Positions 24,570 to 32,368 of a stretch of DNA of 64,000 bases are shown here, piece by piece (the stretch's first letter is position 1; the number at the start of each line of letters is the position of its first letter). Made by a program: the position numbers and the translations under genes. Location of the stretch: NCBI GenBank assembly GCA_004557975.1, contig SFEV01000017.1, forward strand, positions 11,589 through 75,588, written 5' to 3'. Below the pieces are notes generated by a model that made no database searches, was not told where the DNA came from, and saw only the letters and a program-made list of their open reading frames with translations. Origin of the DNA: Lachnospiraceae bacterium (lineage in GTDB: Bacteria > Bacillota > Clostridia > Lachnospirales > Lachnospiraceae).

Positions 24570-26576
24570 ATGGATCGATTACTTTACGGAGCGGCCTACT
24601 ACGATGAATATATGCCGTATGAACGTCTGGCAGAGGACGTGGCCATGATGAAAAAGGCCGGTATCAATACGGTGCGCATCGCGGAATCTACCTGGAGCAC
24701 CTGTGAACCCCAGGAGGGTGTGTTCGATTTTTCTCATGTGGAACGTGTCATGGATGCCATGGAGGAAGCGGGGATTCACGTTATTATCGGTACCCCGACC
24801 TACGCAGTACCCACATGGATGATAAAATCCTATCCGGATGTGCTGGCTGAGACGGTGAAGGGAAGAGGAATCTACGGACCGCGTCAGATCATGGACATTA
24901 CGCATCCGGTCTATCTGTTTTATGCGGAGCGGGTGATCCGTGAACTGATGAAGCGCACAGCCCACAGAAAATGTGTGATTGGGTTTCAGCTGGATAATGA
25001 GACAAAATATTACGGAACTGCCGGAAAGAATGTGCAGGAACAGTTTGTAAAATATCTGAGAAAGAAATTCCATGATGATCTGGATGCTCTGAATGCAGAA
25101 TTCGGATTTGATTACTGGAGCAACCGCATCAATGCCTGGGAGGATTTTCCGGATGTACGCGGTACCATCAACGGAAGCTTCGGGGCGGAATTTGAAAAAT
25201 TCCAGAGAACACTGGTGGATCGTTTTCTTCAGTGGCAGGCGGATATCGTAAATGAATACCGCAGAGAGGATCAGTTTATCACTCACAACTTTGATCTGGA
25301 CTGGCGTGGCTACTCCTTTGGAGTACAGACCGATGTCAATCATTTTCATGCAGCGAAATGTGTGACAGTGGCAGGAGTCGATATTTACCATCCTTCCCAG
25401 GATGAACTGACCGGAAGGGAAATCGCTTTTGGCGGGGATGTCACCCGCTCTCTGAAACAGGGAAATTACCTGGTGATGGAGACGGAAGCACAGGGCTTTC
25501 CGTGCTGGACCCCTTATCCGGGACAGCTTCGTCTGCAGGCGTTCAGCCATCTGGCTTCCGGTGCGGACAGTGTGATGTACTGGCACTGGCATTCTCTGCA
25601 CAATGCCTGTGAAACTTACTGGAAGGGTGTGCTGAGCCATGATTTTCTGGAGAATGCAGTGTACAGAGAGGTATGCACCATCGGTCATGATTTTGCCCGT
25701 CTCAGTGATCACCTGGTTCATCTGAAAAAGAAAAATGAGGTTGCGATCCTGGTCAGCAATGAGGCTCTTACTTCTCTCAAATGGTTCGGAATCCAGGCTA
25801 CTGCAGGCAGCAATGAAAGCATTCAGTACAATGATGTGGTGCGCTGGCTGTACGATGCATTATATGAGATGAATATTGAGTGTGATATCCTGTGGCCGGA
25901 ATCGGAGGATCTGAGCCAGTACAGAGTAATCTTTGTACCGGCCCTGTACGCAGCTCCGGATGAGCTGCTGCTTCGTCTGAAGCAGTATGCTGCAGACGGA
26001 GGTACCCTGGTTGCCACCTTCAAGAGCGGATTTGCCAATGAAAACATCAAAGTCAGCACCGAACTGCAGCCGCGGATCCTCAGCGAATGTATGGGGATCT
26101 GCTATCAGGAATTTACATTTCCGAAGAATGTGGGACTGACAGGTCCGGTTGCATCAGACCATGCAGGGGCAGAAGCTTTTATGGAGCTTCTGGAGGTGCA
26201 GGGAGCTAAGGTACTGGCTGCCTATGACCACTATATGTGGGGAGAATACGCGGCAGTCACAGAGAATCTTTATGGAAAAGGCCGGGGAATTTACATCGGC
26301 TGCATGACCGATCAGGAGACATTGAAGAAGCTGATACGCCATGTAATGGACGGGGCTGGCATTCCTGTTTTGCAGGAATCCTGGCCGATCATCATCCGAA
26401 AGGGAGAAAATACCTCCGGAAAAACAGTTCGTTATTATCTGAATTATTCTGGAAAAGAACAGAATGCGTGGTACAGCCACGAGGACGGTACGGAGCTGCT
26501 GACCGGAAATAAAGTACTGCAGGGAAGCAGACTTACGCTGCCACCATGGGGTTTTCAGATTATTGAGTCCGAATAG
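24570..26576 (+). CDS. Beta-galactosidase-like GH42 (second, divergent copy)
   Basis: The 668-residue GH42 protein follows the first by 47 nt. It has RIAESTWSTCEPQEG, TPTYAVPTWM, the acid/base Glu near residue 144 in FQLDNE and the nucleophile Glu in the LVMETEAQG segment (about 304). It differs in active-site loops from the first copy: GPRQIMDITHP replaces the HGARRHYNYNSP stretch after the barrel's third strand. This suggests a different linkage or aglycone preference rather than redundancy. No signal peptide. Probably the last gene of the operon. Confidence 0.93.
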   Translation: MDRLLYGAAYYDEYMPYERLAEDVAMMKKAGINTVRIAESTWSTCEPQEGVFDFSHVERVMDAMEEAGIHVIIGTPTYAVPTWMIKSYPDVLAETVKGRGIYGPRQIMDITHPVYLFYAERVIRELMKRTAHRKCVIGFQLDNETKYYGTAGKNVQEQFVKYLRKKFHDDLDALNAEFGFDYWSNRINAWEDFPDVRGTINGSFGAEFEKFQRTLVDRFLQWQADIVNEYRREDQFITHNFDLDWRGYSFGVQTDVNHFHAAKCVTVAGVDIYHPSQDELTGREIAFGGDVTRSLKQGNYLVMETEAQGFPCWTPYPGQLRLQAFSHLASGADSVMYWHWHSLHNACETYWKGVLSHDFLENAVYREVCTIGHDFARLSDHLVHLKKKNEVAILVSNEALTSLKWFGIQATAGSNESIQYNDVVRWLYDALYEMNIECDILWPESEDLSQYRVIFVPALYAAPDELLLRLKQYAADGGTLVATFKSGFANENIKVSTELQPRILSECMGICYQEFTFPKNVGLTGPVASDHAGAEAFMELLEVQGAKVLAAYDHYMWGEYAAVTENLYGKGRGIYIGCMTDQETLKKLIRHVMDGAGIPVLQESWPIIIRKGENTSGKTVRYYLNYSGKEQNAWYSHEDGTELLTGNKVLQGSRLTLPPWGFQIIESE

Positions 26577-26599
26577 CATAATCAATAAAACTGTGAATA

Positions 26600-26628
26600 T
26601 TGTGTAACAGTTGCCATCGTGGTATACT
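26600..26628 (+). promoter_or_regulatory. Promoter for the EFR1-type gene
   Basis: TTGTGT at 26600-26605, 17-bp spacer, TATACT at 26623-26628 preceded by TGG (extended -10). Confidence 0.65.
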
Positions 26629-26662
26629 CCTGATATGGGATACATGAAAGGAGAATGCTGCG

Positions 26663-27412
26663 ATGGTTTTATTTTTTTCAGGAACAGGCAACAGTGCTTA
26701 TGTGGCAGAGATGATTGCGGATCAGACGGGAGATGACCTGATTTCCATTTCAGACCGTATCAGGGAGCACGACCGCAGAAAAATTACAGCGGAAAGACCG
26801 CTGGTGTTTGTGACACCCACGTATGCGTGGAGGATTCCGAGACTGGTGGAGCAGTGGATCATGAAAATGAAATTTGAGGGAAATCCGAAAGCATATTTTG
26901 TGATGACCTGCGGTGAGAACAACGGGAATGCGGACAAGTATCTGAGAATCCTGTGCGAGAGAAAACATTTTGAGTATATGGGATGCCGGAAGGTGGTTAT
27001 GCCGGAAAACTATATTGCCATGTTTCCGGTGCCGGATGAGAAAAAAGCGGAGGAGATCATCAGAAAGGCAAGGCCGGAAATCCGCAGTGCTGCTGATACG
27101 ATCCGTACCGGGAAGCATCTGACCCCGGAAAAGATTACGGGGGCGGACCGACTGATGAGCGGTATCATGAACGACATTTTTTATGGGTGTTTTGTAAAGG
27201 ACAGGAAGTTTTATTCGACGGATGCATGCATCGGATGTGGCAGATGTACGGTGGTCTGTCCTCTTCGCAATATCAGCCTGAAGGATGGCAGACCGGTATG
27301 GAATGGAAAGTGTACACATTGTATGGCGTGCATCAGCGGATGTCCCGCAGAGGCGATTGAGTATGGCAAAGCGAGCATAGGGAAGCCGAGATACAGATGC
27401 CCGGAAGCGTAG
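26663..27412 (+). CDS. EFR1-family flavodoxin/ferredoxin fusion protein
   Basis: The 249-residue protein has an N-terminal flavodoxin-like domain starting FFSGTGNSAYVAEMIA (FMN phosphate loop), with TPTYAWRIPRLV as the second FMN loop. The C-terminal part is a 2[4Fe-4S] ferredoxin: CIGCGRCTVVCP near residue 193 and CTHCMACISGCP near residue 220. Such EFR1 proteins are common in Lachnospiraceae and probably shuttle electrons between a flavin and low-potential partners; the partner is unknown. A small unknown gene follows within 15 nt. GAAAGGAG precedes the ATG. Confidence 0.92.
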   Translation: MVLFFSGTGNSAYVAEMIADQTGDDLISISDRIREHDRRKITAERPLVFVTPTYAWRIPRLVEQWIMKMKFEGNPKAYFVMTCGENNGNADKYLRILCERKHFEYMGCRKVVMPENYIAMFPVPDEKKAEEIIRKARPEIRSAADTIRTGKHLTPEKITGADRLMSGIMNDIFYGCFVKDRKFYSTDACIGCGRCTVVCPLRNISLKDGRPVWNGKCTHCMACISGCPAEAIEYGKASIGKPRYRCPEA

Positions 27413-27426
27413 GGAGGGAAAAGAGC

Positions 27427-27693
27427 GTGCCAGCGGAGAACAGGCGTTTAAAGAAGGTGCGGGAGGCACTGGATCAGAAGAAGATTTCTTATGAGTACAC
27501 TGACGAGGACGGATGCGGAAGTCTTGATTTTCTGTTTCGGGGACTGAAATTTCACGTATGGGAGTATTGTGACAACGGGGAGTGGGGCGCTGAGACGAAT
27601 GTGTTCAATGTCGGGAAGAGCCGGGACATTGAGACAGATTATGAAGCTGTGATAGCAGCGGAGATTCTCACATGGCCGGATATGATACAGTAA
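27427..27693 (+). CDS. Small hypothetical protein
   Basis: 88 residues, acidic overall, with YTDEDGCGSLDFLFRGLKFHVW and a WGAETNVFN motif; a compact alpha/beta fold with C-terminal helix (YEAVIAAEILTWPD) is likely. I do not assign a function. A GTG at 27427 with GGAGG 9 nt upstream is chosen. An ATG at 27397 would overlap the EFR1 gene and lacks a good ribosome-binding site. Transcribed with the EFR1 gene, so a role in the same redox process is possible but unproven. Confidence 0.7.
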   Translation: MPAENRRLKKVREALDQKKISYEYTDEDGCGSLDFLFRGLKFHVWEYCDNGEWGAETNVFNVGKSRDIETDYEAVIAAEILTWPDMIQ

Positions 27694-27750
27694 GATATCT
27701 GATACAGTAAACATATGATGCAGTAAAAATATGATCCGGCAGGGACATAA

Positions 27751-27836
27751 GAACAGGGCTTCCGGAGGAATGATGATGCTGTCATACCATCACTCCTCCG
27801 AAAGCCCTGTTTGTTCATGGGGAGACGCCCCTTTTT
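27751..27836. terminator. Terminator region between convergent genes
   Basis: A long stem pairs CAGGGCTTCCGGAGG with CCTCCGAAAGCCCTG (about 27755-27811, one mismatch, long loop) and can act on both strands. A second short hairpin GGGG-AGACG-CCCC with TTTTT (27819-27836) serves the + strand. Confidence 0.8.
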
Positions 27837-27850
27837 ATATGTCAGAATAA

Positions 27851-29305
27851 TTATCTGTGCATCCTGTAGCTGCACGCTGCCTCGCATTCGTTCACAGTAT
27901 CAGTGACTCTGCGGTCATCCATTTTTGCCTGCAGAGCGTCGCGGACTTTCTTGCTTCCGGCTTCAGTCACAAGGCTGCCGGGACCGTTGACGCAGCCGCC
28001 TTCACAGGCCATTCCCTCAATGAAGTGCTCCGGCAGTCTGCCGCTCTTTAAGAGCATCAGAGCCTTCTTACATTCTTTTGCGCCGTTTGAACGGCACACT
28101 TTGATTTCTTCTTCCATGCCCTTTTCCTTCAGAGCCTGGAGCACGGCCTCAGTGACGCCTCCGGCGTGAGCGAAGCGGCGGCCGTAAATACTTCCCTGCT
28201 GAAGATGGGCTCCGGATGCCTGTACCGAAATTCCCTTCGCTTCCAGCATTGCTTCCAGTTCTTTGAGTGTCAGCACGTAATCTGCGCTGCCTTCTATATT
28301 TTCATCGAGCATTTCGCTCTTTTTCGCTACACACGGTCCGATAAATACGGTGACAGCCTCCGGAAGCTGTGCCTTTATGTAACGGGAGGTGGCAGCCATC
28401 GGGGACACGGTTGTGGAGATCATCTCCGAAAGCTGTGGGAAATGGCGTTTGACCATACCGACAAAAGCGGGGCAGCAGGAGGTGGTTTTCTTTTCACCGT
28501 TTCGGAATGCTTCCATCCATTCCTCAGCCTCGCTCTCAGCCGTCAGATCGGCTCCGAGAGCAACCTCATACATATCGGTAAAGCCCAGCTCCTTCAGTGC
28601 TTCCCGCAGGTCTCCCATTGTGACGCCCGGTCCAAGCTGGCCTTCAGCGGCCGGGGCAACCATGGCGTATACAGGCTTTCCTTTCCGGATCGCTTTGATG
28701 ACAGGAACAATGAAAGAGATATCCGAGAGTGCGCCGAAGGGGCAGTTTTTGATACATGCTCCGCAGTGGATACATTTTTCATCATCGATGGTGACGATGC
28801 CGTTCTCGTCTGTGCTGATGGCATTGACGGGACAGCTTTTTTTGCAGGGACGCTGGTGGTCACTGATTGCATTGTAGGGGCATGACTGGGCGCATTTGCC
28901 GCATTCCCTGCATTTATCGGGATCGATATATGCCTTGTCGCGTCCAATGGAGATGGCACCGAATTTGCAGGCATTCATACATTTTTTTCCGAGGCATTTC
29001 TGGCAGTTGTCCGTCACGACGTAGCGCTGGATCGGACATTCTGCGCAGGCGCTGTCGAGCACCTGTACGATATTCCGGTTTTTCAGCCCGGCTGCAGGAT
29101 ATTTTCCTTCGGCCAGACGTACTCTCTGGCGGATGATTTCACGTTCGCGGTATACGCAGCAGCGGAATATCGGTTTCTGCCCAGGCAGCAGCTCGAAAGG
29201 GATGTCGTCTCTTTTTTCTTCCAGTGTTCCCTCAAAGGCAAGCTTTGCCACCTGGCAGAGAACAGCCTGTTTTACGTCATTGATATCAGATGTGATTGTA
29301 AGCAT
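27851..29305 (-). CDS. Monomeric [FeFe]-hydrogenase-like protein (group B type)
   Basis: The 484-residue cytoplasmic iron-sulfur protein has several [4Fe-4S] motifs between residues 90 and 195 (CRECGKCAQSCP, CIHCGACIKNCP, and an earlier cysteine cluster). The H-cluster domain follows with TSCCPAF (L1), FIGPCVAKKSE (L2) and GMACEGGCVNG (L3), keeping the cysteines that hold the H-cluster. The L1 phenylalanine in place of tryptophan, and the motif spacing, fit group B enzymes of anaerobic Firmicutes, whose role is not well established. AAGGAGG precedes the ATG. No maturase genes (hydE, hydF, hydG) are in the window. A strong promoter and structured leader lie upstream. Confidence 0.9.
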   Translation of the reverse strand: MLTITSDINDVKQAVLCQVAKLAFEGTLEEKRDDIPFELLPGQKPIFRCCVYREREIIRQRVRLAEGKYPAAGLKNRNIVQVLDSACAECPIQRYVVTDNCQKCLGKKCMNACKFGAISIGRDKAYIDPDKCRECGKCAQSCPYNAISDHQRPCKKSCPVNAISTDENGIVTIDDEKCIHCGACIKNCPFGALSDISFIVPVIKAIRKGKPVYAMVAPAAEGQLGPGVTMGDLREALKELGFTDMYEVALGADLTAESEAEEWMEAFRNGEKKTTSCCPAFVGMVKRHFPQLSEMISTTVSPMAATSRYIKAQLPEAVTVFIGPCVAKKSEMLDENIEGSADYVLTLKELEAMLEAKGISVQASGAHLQQGSIYGRRFAHAGGVTEAVLQALKEKGMEEEIKVCRSNGAKECKKALMLLKSGRLPEHFIEGMACEGGCVNGPGSLVTEAGSKKVRDALQAKMDDRRVTDTVNECEAACSYRMHR

Positions 29306-29463
29306 AATTCCTCCTTAATATATCGTTCCTGTAACTGTCTGGGACAGGCCGAATCATCTGCTGATGAGGCCCTGAGAACGTGACTCAGCTGTATAAACAG
29401 AATGTTTCGTTGCAGTTCCCGTCTGCGGACTGCAGGATACAGGACAGACGGTGTAACATGTCA
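29306..29463 (-). promoter_or_regulatory. Structured leader of the hydrogenase-like gene
   Basis: About 155 nt between the predicted start of transcription and the ATG, with five consecutive hairpins. In + coordinates these are CTGTC/GACAG (29335-29347), GGCC..CATC/GATG.GGCC (29347-29371), CTGAG/CTCAG (29372-29388), CTGT/ACAG (29389-29400) and CCGTCTG/CAGACGG (29419-29451). I recognise no known riboswitch. It contains the 26-nt repeat 29330-29355. Confidence 0.4.
29330..29355. repeat. 26-nt repeat, copy B
   Basis: Related to 4193-4218 with three mismatches; the changes keep a CTGTC/GACAG hairpin. Confidence 0.5.
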
Positions 29464-29493
29464 AGTATAGTGGAACATAAAACGTATTGTCAA
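29464..29493 (-). promoter_or_regulatory. Promoter for the hydrogenase-like gene
   Basis: Read on the - strand: perfect TTGACA (complement of 29488-29493), 18-bp spacer, TATACT (complement of 29464-29469). Confidence 0.8.
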
Positions 29494-29556
29494 ACACAAA
29501 ATGGGATACACGGTAAAAAGGAAAATTTTTGCAGACTGTTTTTTTTGGAAATTTTC

Positions 29557-29565
29557 TGATATGAT
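29557..29565 (+). promoter_or_regulatory. Possible extended -10 for the FUSC-like gene
   Basis: TGATATGAT, an extended -10 element 60 bp before the start codon; no good -35 is seen. Confidence 0.35.
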
Positions 29566-29624
29566 TTTATAGAGAAGGATGATGAGGAACAATATAGAAA
29601 GATGTCATACTTGGAGGAATGTGG

Positions 29625-30629
29625 ATGGAACAGATCAGAATAAGAAAAGCATTGCTGCAGGCAGCAAAGATCGCAGTCGGGAGCAGTGCAGCAATCTTTC
29701 TTGCAGAATTTTTTCATATGCAGTTTGCCGCATCAGCCGGAACCATTGCGCTGCTGACGATTGTGGCAACGAAGTGGGAGACTATGAAGCTGTCGCTGCT
29801 GCGGATTGTGACCTTTGCCATGGCGGTGCTGCTTTCATGGATCACGATCCGCTTTTTCCACAGTGAGTGGGTGGCGTACGGTGTGTATATTTTTGGAATT
29901 GTTATGATCTGTGAGCTGCTTGGCTGGAAGGCGACGATCTCGGTCAATGCGGTGATTGGAACACATTTTCTGTCTGTCATGGATTTCAGCTGTTCCTTTA
30001 TTCTGAATGAGCTGGGACTGGTGGTGATCGGTATCTCCATCGCGATCGCGCTGAATCTGTTCCATTATAATAAAGGATCCAGGGAAGCTATCGTACAGAA
30101 TATGCGATATACAGAAAGTCAGCTGCAGATGCTGCTCGGCGAACTGACGGCGTATCTCTCCAACAGGGAAATGCAGAGGAATGTATGGCAGGATATCGAG
30201 ACTCTGGAGCGGAAGCTGCAGGGATTTCTTGCGGACGCCTATGATTACCAGGGAAATACGTTTGTGTCGCATCCAGGTTACTATATTGATTATTTTGAGA
30301 TGCGCATGAAGCAGTGTGCGATTCTGCACAACCTGCATTATGAGATGAAAAAAATCCGTGAAATTCCGAAGCAGGCTGCCGTGATCGCAGAATATATTCT
30401 GTATCTGATGGATTACGTTGTGGAGCGCAACGCGCCCGACGAGCAGATCAGGCGGCTGGATGAGATTTTTCAGACAATGAAAAAAGAGCCGATGCCGGTG
30501 ACGCGTGAAGAGTTTGAGAGCCGGGCCATTTTATATCATATTCTGATGGATATCGAGGACTTTCTGTATACGAAAAAGAGATTTGTGGACAATATGGATG
30601 AAAAACAGCGCAGGCTGTACTGGGAATAA
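29625..30629 (+). CDS. Aromatic-acid exporter-like (ArAE/FUSC) membrane protein
   Basis: The 334-residue protein has an N-terminal membrane half of about five hydrophobic helices (to roughly residue 145, ending ISIAIALNLFHYN). A helical cytoplasmic half follows with long amphipathic stretches and an acidic/basic C-terminus (KKRFVDNMDEKQRR). The order matches the ArAE_1 and ArAE_1_C domains of Firmicutes. Proposed role: efflux of aromatic or weak organic acids; not shown for this subgroup. GGAGG lies 7 nt before the ATG at 29625, which is preferred over the ATG at 29619. It is followed after 14 nt by an ABC exporter pair. Confidence 0.82.
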   Translation: MEQIRIRKALLQAAKIAVGSSAAIFLAEFFHMQFAASAGTIALLTIVATKWETMKLSLLRIVTFAMAVLLSWITIRFFHSEWVAYGVYIFGIVMICELLGWKATISVNAVIGTHFLSVMDFSCSFILNELGLVVIGISIAIALNLFHYNKGSREAIVQNMRYTESQLQMLLGELTAYLSNREMQRNVWQDIETLERKLQGFLADAYDYQGNTFVSHPGYYIDYFEMRMKQCAILHNLHYEMKKIREIPKQAAVIAEYILYLMDYVVERNAPDEQIRRLDEIFQTMKKEPMPVTREEFESRAILYHILMDIEDFLYTKKRFVDNMDEKQRRLYWE

Positions 30630-30643
30630 AATGAGGTAAAAAC

Positions 30644-32368
30644 ATGAAACTGATTATAAATGCTATACGAAAACATCTGGGGATGTTCCTCACAGCCATA
30701 TTTTTTCTGAGTATTGAAACTATGGCAGATTTACTTCAGCCCACCTTTATGTCCTATATTGTGGACAATGGTGTGAAGGAGCAGGATATTGGAAAAATCA
30801 TACAGTACGGCGCAATCATGCTGGGAATTGCAGCTGCCGGAGCGCTTGGTGCGGTGATGCGCAATATTTTCGCCAGTTATACCTCTCAGAGGATCGGCAA
30901 AGAAATGAGGGCGGATATCTATAAAAAGGTGCAGACACTGTCCTTTGAGAATATCGACAGGCTGCAGGCGTCCTCTATCATTACCCGTATCACCAGCGAT
31001 GTGACACAGATTCAGAACTTTATAAATGGAACCATGAGAATCATGATGAAAGCACCGATTACGTGTATCGGTGCCGTCGCGCTGATCATTCTGCAGACAC
31101 CGCAGCAGCTTCCCATGATGGTTCTGATTATCGGGATCGCCACCCTGCTGATCGGAGCCAATATGAAGCTGGGGTATCCCAGGTTTGGAAGACAGCAGAG
31201 AAAGCTGGATAAGCTCAATGAGGTGAGCAGAGAATTTCTCTCCTCCATCCGTGTAGTGAAGGCGTTTGGCGCGGAGCAGCAGGAAGAAGAGAAATTCGGG
31301 GAAGCCGCGGCTGAGTTTTCATCGGCAGGTGTTTCTGCCACACGCGTGGCTGCCGTTTTTTCTCCGCTTATTAACCTGACTGTAAATATGGGAATAGTAG
31401 TACTTCTGTGGATTTCGGGCACCGGTGAAGCAGGAAAGATCGGGCGTACCATGGCATCTGTCAATTACATGACCCAGGTGCTGTTTTCTCTGGGGATGGT
31501 ATCCAATATCCTGAATGCTTTTGTCCGCGCCGTGGCTTCTGCACAGCGTGTGGAGGAGATTCTGCAGGAGGAGCCGGTACAGAAGGACGGAGCGAATCAG
31601 GGCGGTCCGGAATTACTGTGCCCCCGCGGCAGTGTGGAGTTCCGGAATGTCACCTTCTATTATGCAGGCACCGGGAGACCGTCTGTCCAGGCGCTGTCCT
31701 TTTCGGTACAGCCGGGAGAGACAATCGGTATTATCGGGCCCACCGGCTCCGGGAAAACGACTCTTGTCAGTCTGATACCGCGGTTCTATGATGCCACGGA
31801 AGGGCAGGTGCTGGTGGACGGCACGGATGTGACGCAGTGGAGTATGGACAGACTCAGAGAGAATATTGCTGTGGTGCCGCAGAAAGCGCTGCTGTTTTCA
31901 GGTACCATCGAGGAAAATCTGCGCTGGGGAAAACCGGACGCATCAGGGGAGGAGATTGTTCATGCGTCAAAGATCGCATGCGCGGATGAATTTGTGGAAG
32001 GATTTGCAGAAAAATACGAGACCAGTCTGGGGCAGGGCGGAGTAAATCTGTCGGGCGGACAGAAGCAGAGGCTGTCCATTGCCAGGGCTTTGCTGAAAAA
32101 TCCGCGCATCCTGATCCTCGATGACTGCACCAGTGCTCTGGACGCTTCCACGGAAGCATCTGTGCTGGCAGGTCTCAGAGAGCAGGCGGAGGGCATGACG
32201 GTATTTCTGATCAGCCAGCGTATTTCCACAGTGATGAAAGCTGACAGAATTCTGTGCATGGAGGACGGACAGGTGAGAGGACTGGGTACTCACCGGGAGC
32301 TGCTGGATGGCTGTCCGGCTTACCGTGCCATTTATGAATCGCAGATAGGAGGTAAAATATATGGATAA
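30644..32368 (+). CDS. Heterodimeric ABC exporter subunit with degenerate ATPase site
   Basis: The 574-residue half-transporter has a six-helix membrane domain (about residues 1-310), then a nucleotide-binding domain: Walker A GPTGSGKTT, signature LSGGQKQRLSIA, Walker B LILDDCTSALD and H-loop ISQR. The catalytic glutamate after Walker B is aspartate (LDDC), and the H-loop histidine is glutamine. Both are marks of the non-catalytic subunit in heterodimeric exporters such as TM287/288. Its stop overlaps the partner gene by 8 nt. Substrates may be drugs or lipids; not determinable. Confidence 0.94.
   Translation: MKLIINAIRKHLGMFLTAIFFLSIETMADLLQPTFMSYIVDNGVKEQDIGKIIQYGAIMLGIAAAGALGAVMRNIFASYTSQRIGKEMRADIYKKVQTLSFENIDRLQASSIITRITSDVTQIQNFINGTMRIMMKAPITCIGAVALIILQTPQQLPMMVLIIGIATLLIGANMKLGYPRFGRQQRKLDKLNEVSREFLSSIRVVKAFGAEQQEEEKFGEAAAEFSSAGVSATRVAAVFSPLINLTVNMGIVVLLWISGTGEAGKIGRTMASVNYMTQVLFSLGMVSNILNAFVRAVASAQRVEEILQEEPVQKDGANQGGPELLCPRGSVEFRNVTFYYAGTGRPSVQALSFSVQPGETIGIIGPTGSGKTTLVSLIPRFYDATEGQVLVDGTDVTQWSMDRLRENIAVVPQKALLFSGTIEENLRWGKPDASGEEIVHASKIACADEFVEGFAEKYETSLGQGGVNLSGGQKQRLSIARALLKNPRILILDDCTSALDASTEASVLAGLREQAEGMTVFLISQRISTVMKADRILCMEDGQVRGLGTHRELLDGCPAYRAIYESQIGGKIYG

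Noticed and set aside
28166..28885. Long frame on the + strand opposite the hydrogenase-like gene.
   Set aside because: Antisense to a fully supported iron-sulfur protein; composition and lack of ribosome-binding site mark it as a shadow.
29347..29395. Hammerhead-like CTGATGAG motif.
   Set aside because: The GAAA part of the core and the required stem order are missing; the bases are better explained by a simple GGCC/GATG hairpin.
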